64,000 nucleotides of DNA from Streptomyces sp. RKAG290 (lineage in GTDB: Bacteria; Actinomycetota; Actinomycetes; Streptomycetales; Streptomycetaceae), in the NCBI RefSeq assembly GCF_023701695.1, contig NZ_JAJOZC010000001.1, positions 2,232,001 through 2,296,000 of the forward strand. Direction: 5' to 3'. This document shows, one piece after another, positions 1 to 8,970 of this stretch (positions are counted from its first letter, which is position 1; each line of letters opens with the position of its first letter). Both the position numbers and the translations under genes were made by a program. Under the pieces are notes generated by a model. It ran no database searches. It was not told the origin of the DNA and saw nothing but the letters and a program-made list of their open reading frames with translations.

Positions 1-292
1 TCTTCGAGGTGACGGACCCCGCGCCGCCCTTGCCCTTGAGCCGCATGTTGAGCTTGTACGTGCCGCCCTTGCTGACCAGCGTGCCGGCCAGCCGGACCGC
101 GTCGGACGAGTCCGCGGCGGCCTGCGCCTTCTTCTCGATCTCCGGCGCCTCCAGTCTGCCCATGCCGTTGGTCCCCTTGTCCGGGTCCTCGCCCGCGCAC
201 GCGGCCAGGGCTGCGGTCAGCCCCGCGCAGAGCACGACGGCGAGGGAGGCGGTCCGGCGGCGGGCCCGGACGGGCGGGACAAAAGAGGTCAC
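1..292 (-). CDS. Putative lipoprotein, N-terminal part (runs off left edge)
   Basis: The minus strand encodes a basic N-terminus (VRARRRTASL), a hydrophobic stretch and a lipobox-like LAAC, followed by a polar segment rich in Glu, Lys and Ala. This is a lipoprotein signal peptide with Cys as the likely first mature residue, so the protein should be anchored outside the membrane. I chose the GTG at 292 because AGAGGC lies 8-9 nt upstream; ATGs at 316 and 310 are in frame but have no visible ribosome binding site. The mature part (KGGTYKLNMRLKGKGG) resembles LppX/LprG-type or LolA-like lipoproteins, but only about 97 residues are visible. Most of the gene lies outside the window. Confidence 0.7.
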   Translation of the reverse strand, partial: MTSFVPPVRARRRTASLAVVLCAGLTAALAACAGEDPDKGTNGMGRLEAPEIEKKAQAAADSSDAVRLAGTLVSKGGTYKLNMRLKGKGGAGSVTSK

Positions 293-483
293 AGGCGCAC
301 TGCCTCTCATCTGCATGGCGGGGGTGGCAGACGGCAGCGTACCCGTGCCGCCTACGCCTTCCGGCAGAGAGCCGTACGGACGGCTCGCCGGGGCGCCCCG
401 CAGCGGTACGGGCTAGCCTGATCCCGTCATAACGGTGCAATAAATGTCGGAACAGACCGGATGCGAAGCAAGGAGGCGCAGGC

Positions 484-1758
484 ATGGCAGCAGGCACGCC
501 CCGGGTCTTCGTCTCGCACCTCTCCGGTGTGCCGGTCTTCGACCCGAACGGCGACCAGGTGGGCCGGGTCCGTGACCTGGTCGCGATGCTCCGGGTCGGC
601 GGCAGGCCGCCCCGGCTGCTCGGCATCGTCGTCGAGGTGGTGAGCCGGCGCCGGATCTTCCTCCCGATGACCCGGGTGACGGGCATCGAGTCGGGCCAGG
701 TCATCACCACCGGTGTGGTCAACATGCGGCGCTTCGAGCAGCGGCCCACCGAACGTCTGGTGCTCGGCGAGTTCCTCGACCGGCGGGTCAGCCTGGTGGA
801 CGGCGGCGAGGAGGTCACCATCCTCGACGTGGCGATCCAGCAGCTGCCCGCCCGCCGCGACTGGGAGATCGACAAGTACTTCGTACGCAAGGGCCGGGGC
901 GGGGCGCTGCGCCGCAAGGGCGAGACCCTGACGGTCGAGTGGTCGGCGGTCAGCGGCTTCTCGCTGGAGGAGGACGGGCAGGGCGCGGAGTCGCTCGTCG
1001 CCACGTTCGAGAAGCTGCGCCCGACCGACGTGGCCAACGCCCTGCACCACCTCTCCCCGAAGCGGCGGGCGGAGGTCGCCGCCGCACTCGACGACGACCG
1101 GCTCGCCGACGTCCTGGAGGAGCTCCCCGAGGACGACCAGGTGGAGATCCTCGGCAAGCTCCAGGAGGAGCGCGCCGCGGACGTCCTGGAGGCGATGGAC
1201 CCCGACGACGCGGCCGACCTGCTGTCCGAGCTGCCCGAGGAGGACAAGGAGCGGCTGCTGACTTTGATGCGCCCGGACGACGCGGCCGATGTGCGGCGCC
1301 TGATGTCGTACGAGGAGCGGACCGCGGGCGGTCTCATGACCACCGAGCCGATCATCCTGCGCCCGGACGCGACCGTCGCCGACGCGCTCGCCCGGGTCCG
1401 TCAGGCGGATCTGTCGCCGGCGCTCGCCGCCCAGGTGTACGTGTGCCGGTCGCCGGACGAGACGCCGACCGGCAAGTACCTGGGCACGGTGCATTTCCAG
1501 CGGCTGCTGCGGGACCCGCCGTTCACCCTGGTCAGCTCGATCGTCGACAGCGACCTGGTGGCGCTGACCCCGAGCACCCCGCTGTCGGTGGTGACCAGCT
1601 ATCTGGCCGCGTACAACATGGTCTCGGTGCCCGTGGTGGACGAGAGCGGCTCGCTGCTCGGTGCGGTGACCGTCGACGACGTGCTCGACCACCTGCTGCC
1701 CGACGACTGGCGGGAGACCGACTTCCACGGCCGCGAGGGGGTGCTCCGTGGCCGGTGA
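484..1758 (+). CDS. MgtE N-terminal/CBS domain protein with PRC-barrel-like N-terminus
   Basis: A 424-residue soluble protein. The first ~80 residues (SHLSGVPVFDPNGDQVGRV) look like a PRC-barrel. The middle (about 165-280) has the helical repeats of the MgtE cytosolic N domain (LADVLEELPEDDQVEIL, DAADLLSELPEED), and about 280-400 is a CBS pair (TAGGLMTTEPIILRPDATVADAL). The membrane channel domain of true MgtE Mg2+ transporters is absent, so this is probably a sensor or regulator and not a channel. ATG 484 follows AAGGAGG. It overlaps the next gene by 11 bp, so the two are probably translated together. From memory it corresponds to M. tuberculosis Rv1232c. Its ligand is unknown. Confidence 0.85.
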   Translation: MAAGTPRVFVSHLSGVPVFDPNGDQVGRVRDLVAMLRVGGRPPRLLGIVVEVVSRRRIFLPMTRVTGIESGQVITTGVVNMRRFEQRPTERLVLGEFLDRRVSLVDGGEEVTILDVAIQQLPARRDWEIDKYFVRKGRGGALRRKGETLTVEWSAVSGFSLEEDGQGAESLVATFEKLRPTDVANALHHLSPKRRAEVAAALDDDRLADVLEELPEDDQVEILGKLQEERAADVLEAMDPDDAADLLSELPEEDKERLLTLMRPDDAADVRRLMSYEERTAGGLMTTEPIILRPDATVADALARVRQADLSPALAAQVYVCRSPDETPTGKYLGTVHFQRLLRDPPFTLVSSIVDSDLVALTPSTPLSVVTSYLAAYNMVSVPVVDESGSLLGAVTVDDVLDHLLPDDWRETDFHGREGVLRGR

Positions 1759-2302
1759 GGACCGCTCCAGGGCATCGAACGGCTCAACGGCGCTGACCCG
1801 TACCCCCAGGGCCCGGCTCGACCAGCCGAAGGACCCGCGCCGACGGCTGCTCCCGGAGTACGACCCCGAGGCGTTCGGCCGGTTCTCGGAGCGGATCGCA
1901 CGCTTCCTGGGCACCGGCCGGTTCATCGTCTGGATGACGCTGATCATCATCCTGTGGGTGGTGTGGAACATCTTCGCGCCCGGGAACCTGCGGTTCGACG
2001 AGTACCCGTTCATCTTCCTGACGCTGATGCTCTCCCTCCAGGCCTCGTACGCGGCCCCGCTGATCCTGCTCGCGCAGAACCGGCAGGACGACCGCGACCG
2101 CGTCACGCACGAGCAGGACCGCAAGCAGAACGAGCGCTCCATCGCCGACACCGAGTACCTGACCAGGGAGATCGCGGCGCTGCGGATGGGCCTCGGGGAG
2201 GTCGCCACCCGCGACTGGATCCGCTCCGAACTGGAGGACCTGGTGCGGGACCTGGACGATCGGCGGGTGCTGTCCCCGGCCGAGAGTGACGAAGACCGCT
2301 GA
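1748..2302 (+). CDS. DUF1003 family membrane protein
   Basis: 184 residues starting at GTG 1748 inside the end of the preceding gene (11-bp overlap). After a polar N-terminus there are two membrane helices: FIVWMTLIIILWVVWNIF (about 58-75) and a second around FIFLTLMLSLQASYAAPLILL. A charged, coiled-coil-like tail with many Arg, Asp and Glu follows (NRQDDRDRVTHEQDRKQNER). This is the usual DUF1003 layout; the family has no proven function. Being fused by overlap to an MgtE-N/CBS protein suggests a joint role, perhaps in divalent-metal sensing, but that is inference. From memory the M. tuberculosis counterpart is Rv1231c. Confidence 0.85.
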   Translation: MAGEDRSRASNGSTALTRTPRARLDQPKDPRRRLLPEYDPEAFGRFSERIARFLGTGRFIVWMTLIIILWVVWNIFAPGNLRFDEYPFIFLTLMLSLQASYAAPLILLAQNRQDDRDRVTHEQDRKQNERSIADTEYLTREIAALRMGLGEVATRDWIRSELEDLVRDLDDRRVLSPAESDEDR

Positions 2303-2333
2303 CGGAGCTACCCGTGCGTAGGAGCGAGCGCCG

Positions 2334-2346
2334 TACCATCGTCGGT
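2334..2346 (+). promoter_or_regulatory. Probable leaderless -10 box for mrp
   Basis: TACCAT at 2334-2339 is followed by 7 nt and then ATG 2347, with no Shine-Dalgarno in between. This spacing puts the transcription start at or next to the A of the ATG, as in leaderless actinobacterial mRNAs. No clear -35 element is visible. Confidence 0.5.
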
Positions 2347-3480
2347 ATGGCTACGGAAGACGCGGTGCTTGAAGCACTGGCGACAGTGAACGACCCGGAG
2401 ATCCACCGCCCGATCACCGAGCTGGGCATGGTGAAATCGGTCGAGATCGATCCTGACGGTGTGGTCGCTGTCACGGTGTATCTCACCGTCTCCGGCTGTC
2501 CGATGCGCGAGACGATCACCAAGAACGTGACCGACGCGGTGGCCCGCGTCGAAGGAGTGTCACGGGTAGAGGTCACGCTCGATGTGATGAGCGACGAGCA
2601 GCGCAAGGAGCTGGCGAACTCGCTGCGCGGCGGCACGGCGGAGCGCGAGGTGCCGTTCGCCCAGCCCGGTTCGCTGACCCGGGTGTACGCGGTCGCCTCC
2701 GGCAAGGGCGGCGTGGGCAAGTCCTCGGTGACCGTGAACCTGGCGGCGGCGATGGCCGCCGACGGCCTCAAGGTCGGTGTCGTGGACGCGGACATCTACG
2801 GCCACAGCGTGCCCCGGATGCTCGGTGCGGACGGCAAGCCGACCCAGGTCGAGAACATGATCATGCCGCCGTCCGCGCACGGCGTGAAGGTCATCTCCAT
2901 CGGCATGTTCACCCCGGGCAACGCCCCGGTGGTCTGGCGCGGCCCGATGCTGCACCGCGCACTGCAGCAGTTCCTCGCCGATGTGTACTGGGGCGACCTG
3001 GACGTCCTGCTGCTCGACCTGCCGCCGGGCACCGGTGACATCGCGATCTCCGTGGCCCAGCTGGTGCCGAACGCGGAGATCCTGGTCGTCACGACCCCGC
3101 AGCAGGCGGCTGCCGAGGTGGCCGAGCGGGCCGGCTCGATCGCCGTGCAGACCCACCAGAAGATCGTCGGTGTCGTCGAGAACATGTCGGGCATGCCGTG
3201 CCCGCACTGCGACGAGATGGTCGACGTGTTCGGTTCGGGCGGTGGCGCCCGGGTCGCCGAGGGGCTGACGAAGACGGTCGGCGCGGAGGTGCCGGTCCTC
3301 GGCTCCATCCCGATCGACGTGCGGCTGCGGGAGGGCGGCGACGAGGGCAAGCCGGTCGTCCTGTCCGATCCGGACTCCCCGGCCGGCAAGGCCCTGCGCT
3401 CCATCGCCGACAAGCTGAGCGGCCGCCAGCGCGGCCTGTCCGGCATGTCCCTGGGACTCACCCCGCGCAACAAGTTCTGA
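2347..3480 (+). CDS. mrp: Mrp/NBP35 family iron-sulfur carrier P-loop ATPase
   Basis: 377 residues. Residues 1-85 form a DUF59/MIP18-like domain. Residues 112-377 are a MinD/Mrp-type P-loop ATPase with the deviant Walker A GKGGVGKS at 119-126, a DADIYGHSVP motif, DLPPGTGD, and a CPHC motif (MSGMPCPHCDEM) expected to bind a bridging Fe-S cluster. Family role: ATP-dependent carrier that delivers Fe-S clusters to apoproteins in the cytosol. ATG 2347 was chosen because homology starts there and a TANNNT box sits 7 nt before it; an in-frame GTG at 2314 would add 11 residues lacking any family feature. A strong 18-bp hairpin follows the stop. Confidence 0.93.
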   Translation: MATEDAVLEALATVNDPEIHRPITELGMVKSVEIDPDGVVAVTVYLTVSGCPMRETITKNVTDAVARVEGVSRVEVTLDVMSDEQRKELANSLRGGTAEREVPFAQPGSLTRVYAVASGKGGVGKSSVTVNLAAAMAADGLKVGVVDADIYGHSVPRMLGADGKPTQVENMIMPPSAHGVKVISIGMFTPGNAPVVWRGPMLHRALQQFLADVYWGDLDVLLLDLPPGTGDIAISVAQLVPNAEILVVTTPQQAAAEVAERAGSIAVQTHQKIVGVVENMSGMPCPHCDEMVDVFGSGGGARVAEGLTKTVGAEVPVLGSIPIDVRLREGGDEGKPVVLSDPDSPAGKALRSIADKLSGRQRGLSGMSLGLTPRNKF

Positions 3481-3496
3481 CCGCGGACGCGGGAAC

Positions 3497-3535
3497 GCGT
3501 GAGCGCCGGGGGCCGATGGCCCCCGGCGCTCACGC
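3497..3535 (+). terminator. Terminator hairpin after mrp
   Basis: Perfect 18-bp inverted repeat: left arm 3497-3514, loop GAT, right arm 3518-3535, all G/C-rich. It starts 17 nt after the mrp stop. There is no T-run, as usual in Streptomyces. Confidence 0.8.
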
Positions 3536-3550
3536 ACAGAACGAGTACGT

Positions 3551-3737
3551 CCCCTCAGCCCGTCACGACGGGCAGCCGAGCCCGTCCGGCGCTTGAGGAC
3601 ATCCCCTCAGCCCGTCACGGCCGACACCCAAGCCAGTCCGGCGCTTGAGGACATCCCCAGCCCGTCACGGCCGGCACCCAAGCCCGTCCGGCGCTTGAGG
3701 ACATCCCCAGCCCGTCCGGCGCTTGAGGACAACGCGG
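3551..3737. repeat. Intergenic cluster of four CCGTCCGGCGCTTGAGGAC repeats
   Basis: The 20-nt core CCCGTCCGGCGCTTGAGGAC occurs at 3581-3600, 3633-3652 (one mismatch, CCAGTCC), 3683-3702 and 3711-3730. The first three units also share flanks of the type CTCAGCCCGTCACGGCCGACACCCAAG, giving a period of about 50-52 bp; the last unit is a 28-bp partial. I recall the core as a common dispersed intergenic repeat in Streptomyces chromosomes. It lies between the ends of the convergent mrp and 3778-4440 genes. No protein is encoded here. Confidence 0.85.
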
Positions 3738-3777
3738 CCGCCGGACGCCCGGCCGCCGCACCCGCGCGCCGCCCCGG

Positions 3778-4440
3778 CTAGGACGCGTACGACCTGATGT
3801 CCCCGACCACCGAGAATCCCAGCCCGTACGCACTCATCCCACGCCCGTACGCCCCGATGTGCACTCCGCCGTGCGCCGAGCCCGCCAGCACCCAGCCGAA
3901 CTCGGACTCGCGGTAGTGGAAGGCCACCGGCACACCGTCGACCGGCAGCGACAGCGCCGACCAGGCGGGGCCGTCCAGATCGTCGGCGAGCTCGAACGCC
4001 GTCTCCGTCTGCTGGTCCAGCCAGTCGTCGCGCAGGGTGTGGTCCATCTGCGGGGGCCAGGTGCACGCCAGCAGGCCGGAGCCCGCCAGCCAGGCCGCGG
4101 AGGAGACCGTCGTCGCGTCCAGGACGCCCGTGCCGTCGCCGCTGCGCCGCACCGGGCTGCTGGCCACCGTCACGACGGCCGCGAATCTCTGTCTCTCCGC
4201 GCCCGTGTCGCTGCGCACCGAAGGTTCGTCCCCGTGACCGGTGGAGCCGTGCTGCACCGTGCCGTCCGCGGCGGTGCCCACCTGCATCAGCCAACGGGGC
4301 CCGGTGAAGGCCTCGTCGAGTCCGTACCAGGGGAACGGCGCCTGCAGATAACGGTCGACCGTGAGCCGGGCCGCCGGCACCCCCTCTGCCGTGCCTGTGT
4401 CCGGCGCACCATCCACGCCCACCCGACTCGTCGTCTCCAT
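3778..4440 (-). CDS. Conserved hypothetical protein
   Basis: 220 residues with no signal peptide or membrane helix and no domain I recognise. ATG 4440 is preceded by GAGGAGG at about 12 nt. Visible features are aromatic-rich segments (RYLQAPFPWYGLDEAFTGPRWLM) and a C-terminal Gly-rich stretch (IGAYGRGMSAYGLGFSVVGDI). It lies 118 nt downstream of tatB on the same strand and converges on mrp, so it may be the last gene of the sigma/HtrA/TatB run. Function unknown. Confidence 0.75.
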   Translation of the reverse strand: METTSRVGVDGAPDTGTAEGVPAARLTVDRYLQAPFPWYGLDEAFTGPRWLMQVGTAADGTVQHGSTGHGDEPSVRSDTGAERQRFAAVVTVASSPVRRSGDGTGVLDATTVSSAAWLAGSGLLACTWPPQMDHTLRDDWLDQQTETAFELADDLDGPAWSALSLPVDGVPVAFHYRESEFGWVLAGSAHGGVHIGAYGRGMSAYGLGFSVVGDIRSYAS

Positions 4441-4558
4441 CTGTCCGGCCGCCTCCTCGATCCGTAGGGTCCGGAGCGGCCCGCCCCCCTCGGGCGTCCT
4501 CACAACCGGACAGATGGAGAATAGCCATACGGTCCGGACGAGTCGGGATTGACGGGTG

Positions 4559-5035
4559 TCAGGTGGCGTCTGCGTCGAACGGCGGGTGGTCGTCCTTCGC
4601 GGGCTGTTCACGCTTCTTGAGCAGGTCGGGAGCGCCTGCGGAGCCGTTGGCCGCGCTGACCGTCGAACCGGCCGACACGCCGCTCTTCGCCCCCGTGGCC
4701 GAGGTCCCGCGGCCGTTGACCGCGTCGGTGACCTCGGAGACCTCCTTGCGCAGGTCGAAGCTCTCCCGGATCTCCTTCAGCCCCAGATCGTCGTTGCCGT
4801 CCATGAGCTGCTTGCGGACGAACGTCTTGGGGTTGAGGTCCTCGAAGTCGAAGTCCTTGAACTCCGGGCCGAGCTCCGTGCGGATGTCGTTCTTGGCGCT
4901 CTCCGAGAACTCACGGATCTTGCGGATGAAGCGCGAGGCGTCCTGAATGACCTTGGGCAGCTTGTCCGGACCGAAGACGAGCACACCGATGATCACGAGC
5001 GTCACCAGCTCGAGTGGGCCTATGTCATTGAACAC
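4559..5035 (-). CDS. tatB: Sec-independent protein translocase subunit TatB
   Basis: 158 residues. The single N-terminal membrane helix (FNDIGPLELVTLVIIGVLVFGPDKLPKVI) carries the TatA/B hinge FGPDKLP, and an amphipathic helix follows (DASRFIRKIREFSESAKNDI). A long charged tail is typical of TatB and not TatA. Role: with TatC it forms the receptor for twin-arginine signal peptides in the cytoplasmic membrane. GTG 5035 was chosen because CGAGGAG lies 7-8 nt upstream and it gives the canonical short N-terminus. It follows htrA by 99 nt, matching the M. tuberculosis order htrA-tatB. Confidence 0.93.
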   Translation of the reverse strand: MFNDIGPLELVTLVIIGVLVFGPDKLPKVIQDASRFIRKIREFSESAKNDIRTELGPEFKDFDFEDLNPKTFVRKQLMDGNDDLGLKEIRESFDLRKEVSEVTDAVNGRGTSATGAKSGVSAGSTVSAANGSAGAPDLLKKREQPAKDDHPPFDADAT

Positions 5036-5134
5036 CTTGCGGCTCCTCGTGTTCTCCGCGACCAGGTCGGATGAGGTCCGGACACCGCCCACGGTACCCG
5101 GCGGAACTGTCCGTGCGGTAGCTTCCCGTGGCCG

Positions 5135-6916
5135 TCACGTGCCGGTTGCCGAACCGAGCGTCAAAGACATGGACAGGTCTTTGCCACCGCGGGTCAGCCC
5201 CAGTTCCAGCCGGTCGCCCGGCCGGTGCGAGCGGATCTTCACTATCAGCTCCTCGCCGCTGTGCACGCGTTCGCCGTCCACCGCGTCGATGATGTCGCCC
5301 GGCTTGATCCCGGCCTTGGCCCCCGGGCCGCCCGGCGTGACGGAGGACTTGCCGTCGGTGCCCTTCGGCCCGACCTTGGCGCCGTCCCCGGTGTACTTCA
5401 TGTCGAGCGTGACACCGATCACGGGGTGGGTGGCCTTCCCGGTGTTGATCAGTTCCTCGGCGACGCGCTTGCCCTGGTTGATCGGGATGGCGAAGCCGAG
5501 GCCGATGGAACCGGCCTGGGCGCCCTCGGCGGTCGAGCCGCTGTCGGCGGCACGGATGGCGCTGTTGATCCCGATGACGTGCGCGTCGGTGTCCACCAGC
5601 GGGCCGCCGGAGTTGCCCGGGTTGATCGGCGCGTCGGTCTGCAGCGCGTCGACATAACTGATGTCGCTGCCGTCGCCCTTCTCACCGCCCGCGGTGATCG
5701 GCCGGTCCTTGGCGCTGATGATGCCGGAGGTGACGGTGTTGGACAGGTCGAACGGTGCCCCGATGGCCACCACCGGGTCGCCGACCTGCACGTTGTCGGA
5801 GTTGCCGAGGGGCAGCGGCTTCAGCCCCGAGACGCCGCTGACCTTGACCACGGCCAGGTCGTAGCCGCTGTCCTTGCCGACGACCTCGGCGTTCGCCGTC
5901 TCGCCGCCGCTGAACGTCACGGTGATCTCGCCGGAGGAACCGGCCGGGGCGACCACGTGGTTGTTGGTGAGGATGTGGCCCTGGCCGTCGAGGACGAAGC
6001 CGGTGCCGGTGCCGGACTCGGTGGTGCCGCTGACGTGCAGCGTCACCACGCTGGGCAGGGCACTGGCCGCTATGCCCGCGACGCTGTCGGGGGCGCGGCC
6101 GCCGCCGTTGCGTTCGTCCTGGGGCAGTTCGACCTGGGTGAGGCCGCCGTTGCGCTCGATGTAGGCACCAATCCCGCCGCCGATGCCACCCGCCAGCAGG
6201 GCGAGCAGCAGGGCACCGACGAGGACCGATCCGCGCCGGTTCCTCCGCCGGCCGCCGTCGGGGCCGAGCGGCGGGCCGGGGTTGGTGACGAGGGGCTGCC
6301 GGGGAGCACCCCAGGGGTCGTACTGCTGCCACTGCGGCGACGGGGGCTGCGGCTGAGGCTGCTGGCCCTGCTGCTGCGGCGGAGCCTGCTGAGGCTGGTG
6401 GCCCTGCTGCTGCGGCAGCAGGGGCTGAAGAGGCTGCTGGGGCTGGCCCTGCGGCTGCTGGGGCTGTCCCTGCGGCTGCTGGGGCTGTCCCTGCGGCTGC
6501 GGAGGCAGTGGGGGCGCGAACGTGGCCGCTGGGGCGGGGAGCGGGGTGGCCGCCGTCATGCCGGCGCCGTTCGTCCCCGCGTACGGCGGGGGTACGGGGG
6601 TGCCGTGGGCCGGAGTCGGGACCGGTCGCTGCACGGGAGGTGCAGGGGCCCAGGGACCGGGGCCGCCGTAGGGCGGGGTGCTGTACTGGTCGGGTTCGTG
6701 GAGCGGCTTCGCAGCCTGCGGCGCGGGGGCCTCGGGCGTCGCCGGCCCCTCCGGGGCCGCCTCCGCTTCCGTCCCCTCACTCACGCCGGGCACGTCCACC
6801 GGGGGCACCGCGTCCTCGACGGGCGACGGCTCCTGGGGCGCTGGGGGTGTGCTGCGCCCCGACGTGGGCCGGCTCCACCACTTCGCCTTCGGCTCGGTGG
6901 TCTTCCCGTCGTCCAT
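5135..6916 (-). CDS. htrA: HtrA/DegP-like membrane-anchored serine protease with PDZ domain
   Basis: 593 residues. Residues 1-225 are a cytosolic, Pro/Gln-rich, low-complexity region including three GQPQQP-type repeats (140-165). A membrane helix follows at about 230-252, then a trypsin-like protease with catalytic His320 (LTNNHVV), Asp353 (SGYDLAV) and Ser436 (INPGNSGGPL), and a C-terminal PDZ domain (about 495-590). It should degrade or refold damaged proteins on the outer face of the membrane. ATG 6916 has GGGGAGA before it. It stands downstream of the ECF sigma and anti-sigma genes, so it is probably induced by envelope stress. The Gln-rich repeat is encoded by three 21-bp DNA units. Confidence 0.93.
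   Translation of the reverse strand: MDDGKTTEPKAKWWSRPTSGRSTPPAPQEPSPVEDAVPPVDVPGVSEGTEAEAAPEGPATPEAPAPQAAKPLHEPDQYSTPPYGGPGPWAPAPPVQRPVPTPAHGTPVPPPYAGTNGAGMTAATPLPAPAATFAPPLPPQPQGQPQQPQGQPQQPQGQPQQPLQPLLPQQQGHQPQQAPPQQQGQQPQPQPPSPQWQQYDPWGAPRQPLVTNPGPPLGPDGGRRRNRRGSVLVGALLLALLAGGIGGGIGAYIERNGGLTQVELPQDERNGGGRAPDSVAGIAASALPSVVTLHVSGTTESGTGTGFVLDGQGHILTNNHVVAPAGSSGEITVTFSGGETANAEVVGKDSGYDLAVVKVSGVSGLKPLPLGNSDNVQVGDPVVAIGAPFDLSNTVTSGIISAKDRPITAGGEKGDGSDISYVDALQTDAPINPGNSGGPLVDTDAHVIGINSAIRAADSGSTAEGAQAGSIGLGFAIPINQGKRVAEELINTGKATHPVIGVTLDMKYTGDGAKVGPKGTDGKSSVTPGGPGAKAGIKPGDIIDAVDGERVHSGEELIVKIRSHRPGDRLELGLTRGGKDLSMSLTLGSATGT
6434..6496. repeat. Three tandem 21-bp repeats inside htrA
   Basis: Units at 6434-6454, 6455-6475 and 6476-6496 (CTGCTGGGGCTGKCCCTGCGG on the plus strand) encode the GQPQQPQ repeats of the cytosolic tail of the HtrA protein. 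They differ at one base, so copy number may vary between strains. Confidence 0.8.
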
Positions 6917-7040
6917 GCTCTCCCCGCAACTGCCACAACTGGCCTCTGCACGCCCCGCAAGGAGCGGCCCTCCCGGAAATCCTGCCGGAATTCAACCAGG
7001 TTTGAACCGACCGGCATACGGGGGCCGGTGCAGACCTGTG

Positions 7041-8033
7041 TCAGCGGCGGGGAAGGAGCGGCAGTCCGTGGTTGGCGGGGGACGGCAGACCGGCGGCCGA
7101 AGTGGGGGTCCTGGACGGCTCCGGGGAGGCCGAGGAAGCCGGGGAGAGGCCGCTGCCGAGAGCCTGGGCGAACAGCGGGCTCGTGCCGTTGGGACGTATC
7201 AGCGACGGCGCGGACACGCTGGCGGGAAGCGCGAACCGGCTTCCGTCGAAATTGCCGCTGCCGAGCAGCGAGGGTGCCGAGGCGAACACCAGCGGTGCGG
7301 CGTTCGCAGCGAGGGAGACCGGGCTGTCGCCGGTGCCGGCCGCGGCGAGCGTGCCGTGGCTGCCGCCGCCCCGGCGGCTGACGGTGGCGCCGCTCTGGGC
7401 ACGGGCATCCGCGTCCATTGGGGTCACGCTGCTGCCCGTGCCGTCGGCCCGGGTCGGGGCGTCGGGACCGGCGTCCGTCGGCAGGGCGCCTCCGAGGGCG
7501 ATCGCGGCCAGCGAGACGGCGCTCGCGGCGGCGAACGCGAACCTGCGGGAACGCCAAGGCGAGCGGTCGGCCTCACGGCTGACCTCGTGGATCCGGAAGG
7601 CGGGACGGGACGGGGCGACCGGAAGCACCGCGGCCGAGCCGTGCACGGTGGGGAGGTAGCCGAAGCCGTCCAGCGGGGAACCGCCCGAGGACGAGTCCGT
7701 CCGGCCGCCGGGAGGCTGCATCACGGGGAAGATCCCGTCACCGAAGCGCCCGGAGCCACCCAGAGGTCTTCCCCGGCCGTCGTCGTCACCACCCGGTCCG
7801 CCTGGAAGGCCCTGCAGCCGGGCCAGGAAGCCCTCGGAGGGCGAGGGCGGGGCCGACTGGGCGAAGACACTCTTCAGGCGCCGCTGGGCCGCAGCCTCGG
7901 CCTTGCACTTGGCGCAGGTCGCCAGGTGGGCGAGGACCCGGTCACGGGCGTCGTGCTTGAGCTCGCCGTCCACGAGCGCGGCGAGCCGGTCCCCCAGGTG
8001 TTGTTCCGCGGAGGTCGGACCTGTGCCGTTCAC
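7041..8033 (-). CDS. Zinc-binding anti-sigma factor (RseA-like)
   Basis: 330 residues. The N-terminus carries the ZAS zinc-finger motif H36-x3-C40-x2-C43 (HLATCAKC) that binds the cognate ECF sigma factor. A membrane helix lies at about 165-184 ([20 protein letters not shown]) with a Ser/Pro/Gly-rich extracytoplasmic domain after it. GTG 8033 overlaps the sigma stop codon (GTGA), so the pair is translationally coupled. Expected role: hold the sigma factor inactive at the membrane until an envelope signal releases it. From memory it corresponds to M. tuberculosis RseA, although that protein is much shorter; the long outer domain may be a separate sensing part. Confidence 0.88.
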   Translation of the reverse strand: MNGTGPTSAEQHLGDRLAALVDGELKHDARDRVLAHLATCAKCKAEAAAQRRLKSVFAQSAPPSPSEGFLARLQGLPGGPGGDDDGRGRPLGGSGRFGDGIFPVMQPPGGRTDSSSGGSPLDGFGYLPTVHGSAAVLPVAPSRPAFRIHEVSREADRSPWRSRRFAFAAASAVSLAAIALGGALPTDAGPDAPTRADGTGSSVTPMDADARAQSGATVSRRGGGSHGTLAAAGTGDSPVSLAANAAPLVFASAPSLLGSGNFDGSRFALPASVSAPSLIRPNGTSPLFAQALGSGLSPASSASPEPSRTPTSAAGLPSPANHGLPLLPRR

Positions 8034-8791
8034 GCCGATCCACCCTCCCCTGCCACGAACGCACCCGTCAGCGAGCGCTGCTCGGCGCGGGCCTCGGGCG
8101 AACGGTGCTGCAGCGCCTTGCGCAGGTGCGAGCGCCCGCGGTGGATACGGCTGCGCACGGTGCCGAGCTTCACGCCGAGTGTCGCGGCGATCTCCTCGTA
8201 CGAGAGTCCCTCGATGTCACAGAGCACCACCGCGGCCCGGAATTCGGGTGCGAGGGTGTCCAGCGCCTGCTGGACGTCCGCGTCGAAGTGCGTGTCGTTG
8301 AAAACCTGCTGCGGCGACGGCTCACGGCTCGGCAGCCGCTCGGCCGCGTCGTCGCCGAGGGAGTCGAAGCGGATTCGCTGCTTACGACGGACCATGTCCA
8401 GGAACAGGTTGGTCGTGATGCGGTGCAGCCAGCCCTCGAAGGTGCCGGGCGTATAGGTCGACAACGAACGGAAGACACGGACGAAGACCTCCTGGGTGAG
8501 GTCCTCGGCGTCGTGCTGGTTTCCCGTCAGTCTGTAGGCAAGGCGGTACACACGACCGCTGTGCGTGCTGACGATCTCTTCCCATGAGGGCGGTGTCCAC
8601 GCCTGGGAGTCCGCATCTGAGGCGAAGGTCGCGGTCGGTGCGGAGTCGTTGGAAGAACGGTCAGCAATGTTGGTCACGGATTTCGGCTCACCAGCCGACC
8701 TGAGAAAGCGCCACAGCACTCCTCCCCGATCCACAGGCGCAGCCGCACCTCCCCTGTCGGCTCTGGTGGTGTCCAGTGGAGCCCCTACCAT
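8030..8791 (-). CDS. ECF RNA polymerase sigma factor (M. tuberculosis SigE type)
   Basis: 253 residues. After a ~65-residue variable N-terminus come region 2 ([20 protein letters not shown] then [11 protein letters not shown]) and region 4 ([20 protein letters not shown] then RIHRGR). The sequence matches the mycobacterial SigE type closely in these regions; it is not the gene called sigE in S. coelicolor. ATG 8791 was chosen because GAGGTGG lies about 7 nt upstream; an in-frame GTG near the sequence TNIADRSS is an alternative. Role: direct RNA polymerase to envelope-stress promoters, held in check by the downstream coupled anti-sigma factor. Confidence 0.93.
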   Translation of the reverse strand: MVGAPLDTTRADRGGAAAPVDRGGVLWRFLRSAGEPKSVTNIADRSSNDSAPTATFASDADSQAWTPPSWEEIVSTHSGRVYRLAYRLTGNQHDAEDLTQEVFVRVFRSLSTYTPGTFEGWLHRITTNLFLDMVRRKQRIRFDSLGDDAAERLPSREPSPQQVFNDTHFDADVQQALDTLAPEFRAAVVLCDIEGLSYEEIAATLGVKLGTVRSRIHRGRSHLRKALQHRSPEARAEQRSLTGAFVAGEGGSA

Positions 8792-8970
8792 AGCCACCTC
8801 GCCCGTTAGCTCCGGATAAGCCTTTTTCCTGCTGGGGCCGGGGACAACCCCGCAACCGCCTGCCCGCGAGCCGGGCCCGATCTGCGGGCCGGATCCACGG
8901 GCTTTCCCCTGTCCTTCCATAACGCCCGGTCCCATCTGCGGGTTCCCGGGTGCAGCGGATACAGTCACCG

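Noticed and set aside
9..416. A 135-residue plus-strand reading frame at the left edge.
   Set aside because: It is antisense to a minus-strand frame with a clear lipoprotein signal peptide and lipobox; the plus-strand translation shows no family features.
427..2208. A 593-residue minus-strand reading frame.
   Set aside because: It lies fully opposite the MgtE-N/CBS and DUF1003 genes, which have recognisable domains and ribosome binding sites; long antisense frames are usual at this GC content.
3551..3737. Possible CRISPR array.
   Set aside because: Only four repeats with unequal periods (52, 50, 28 bp), spacers that are themselves similar, and no cas genes nearby.
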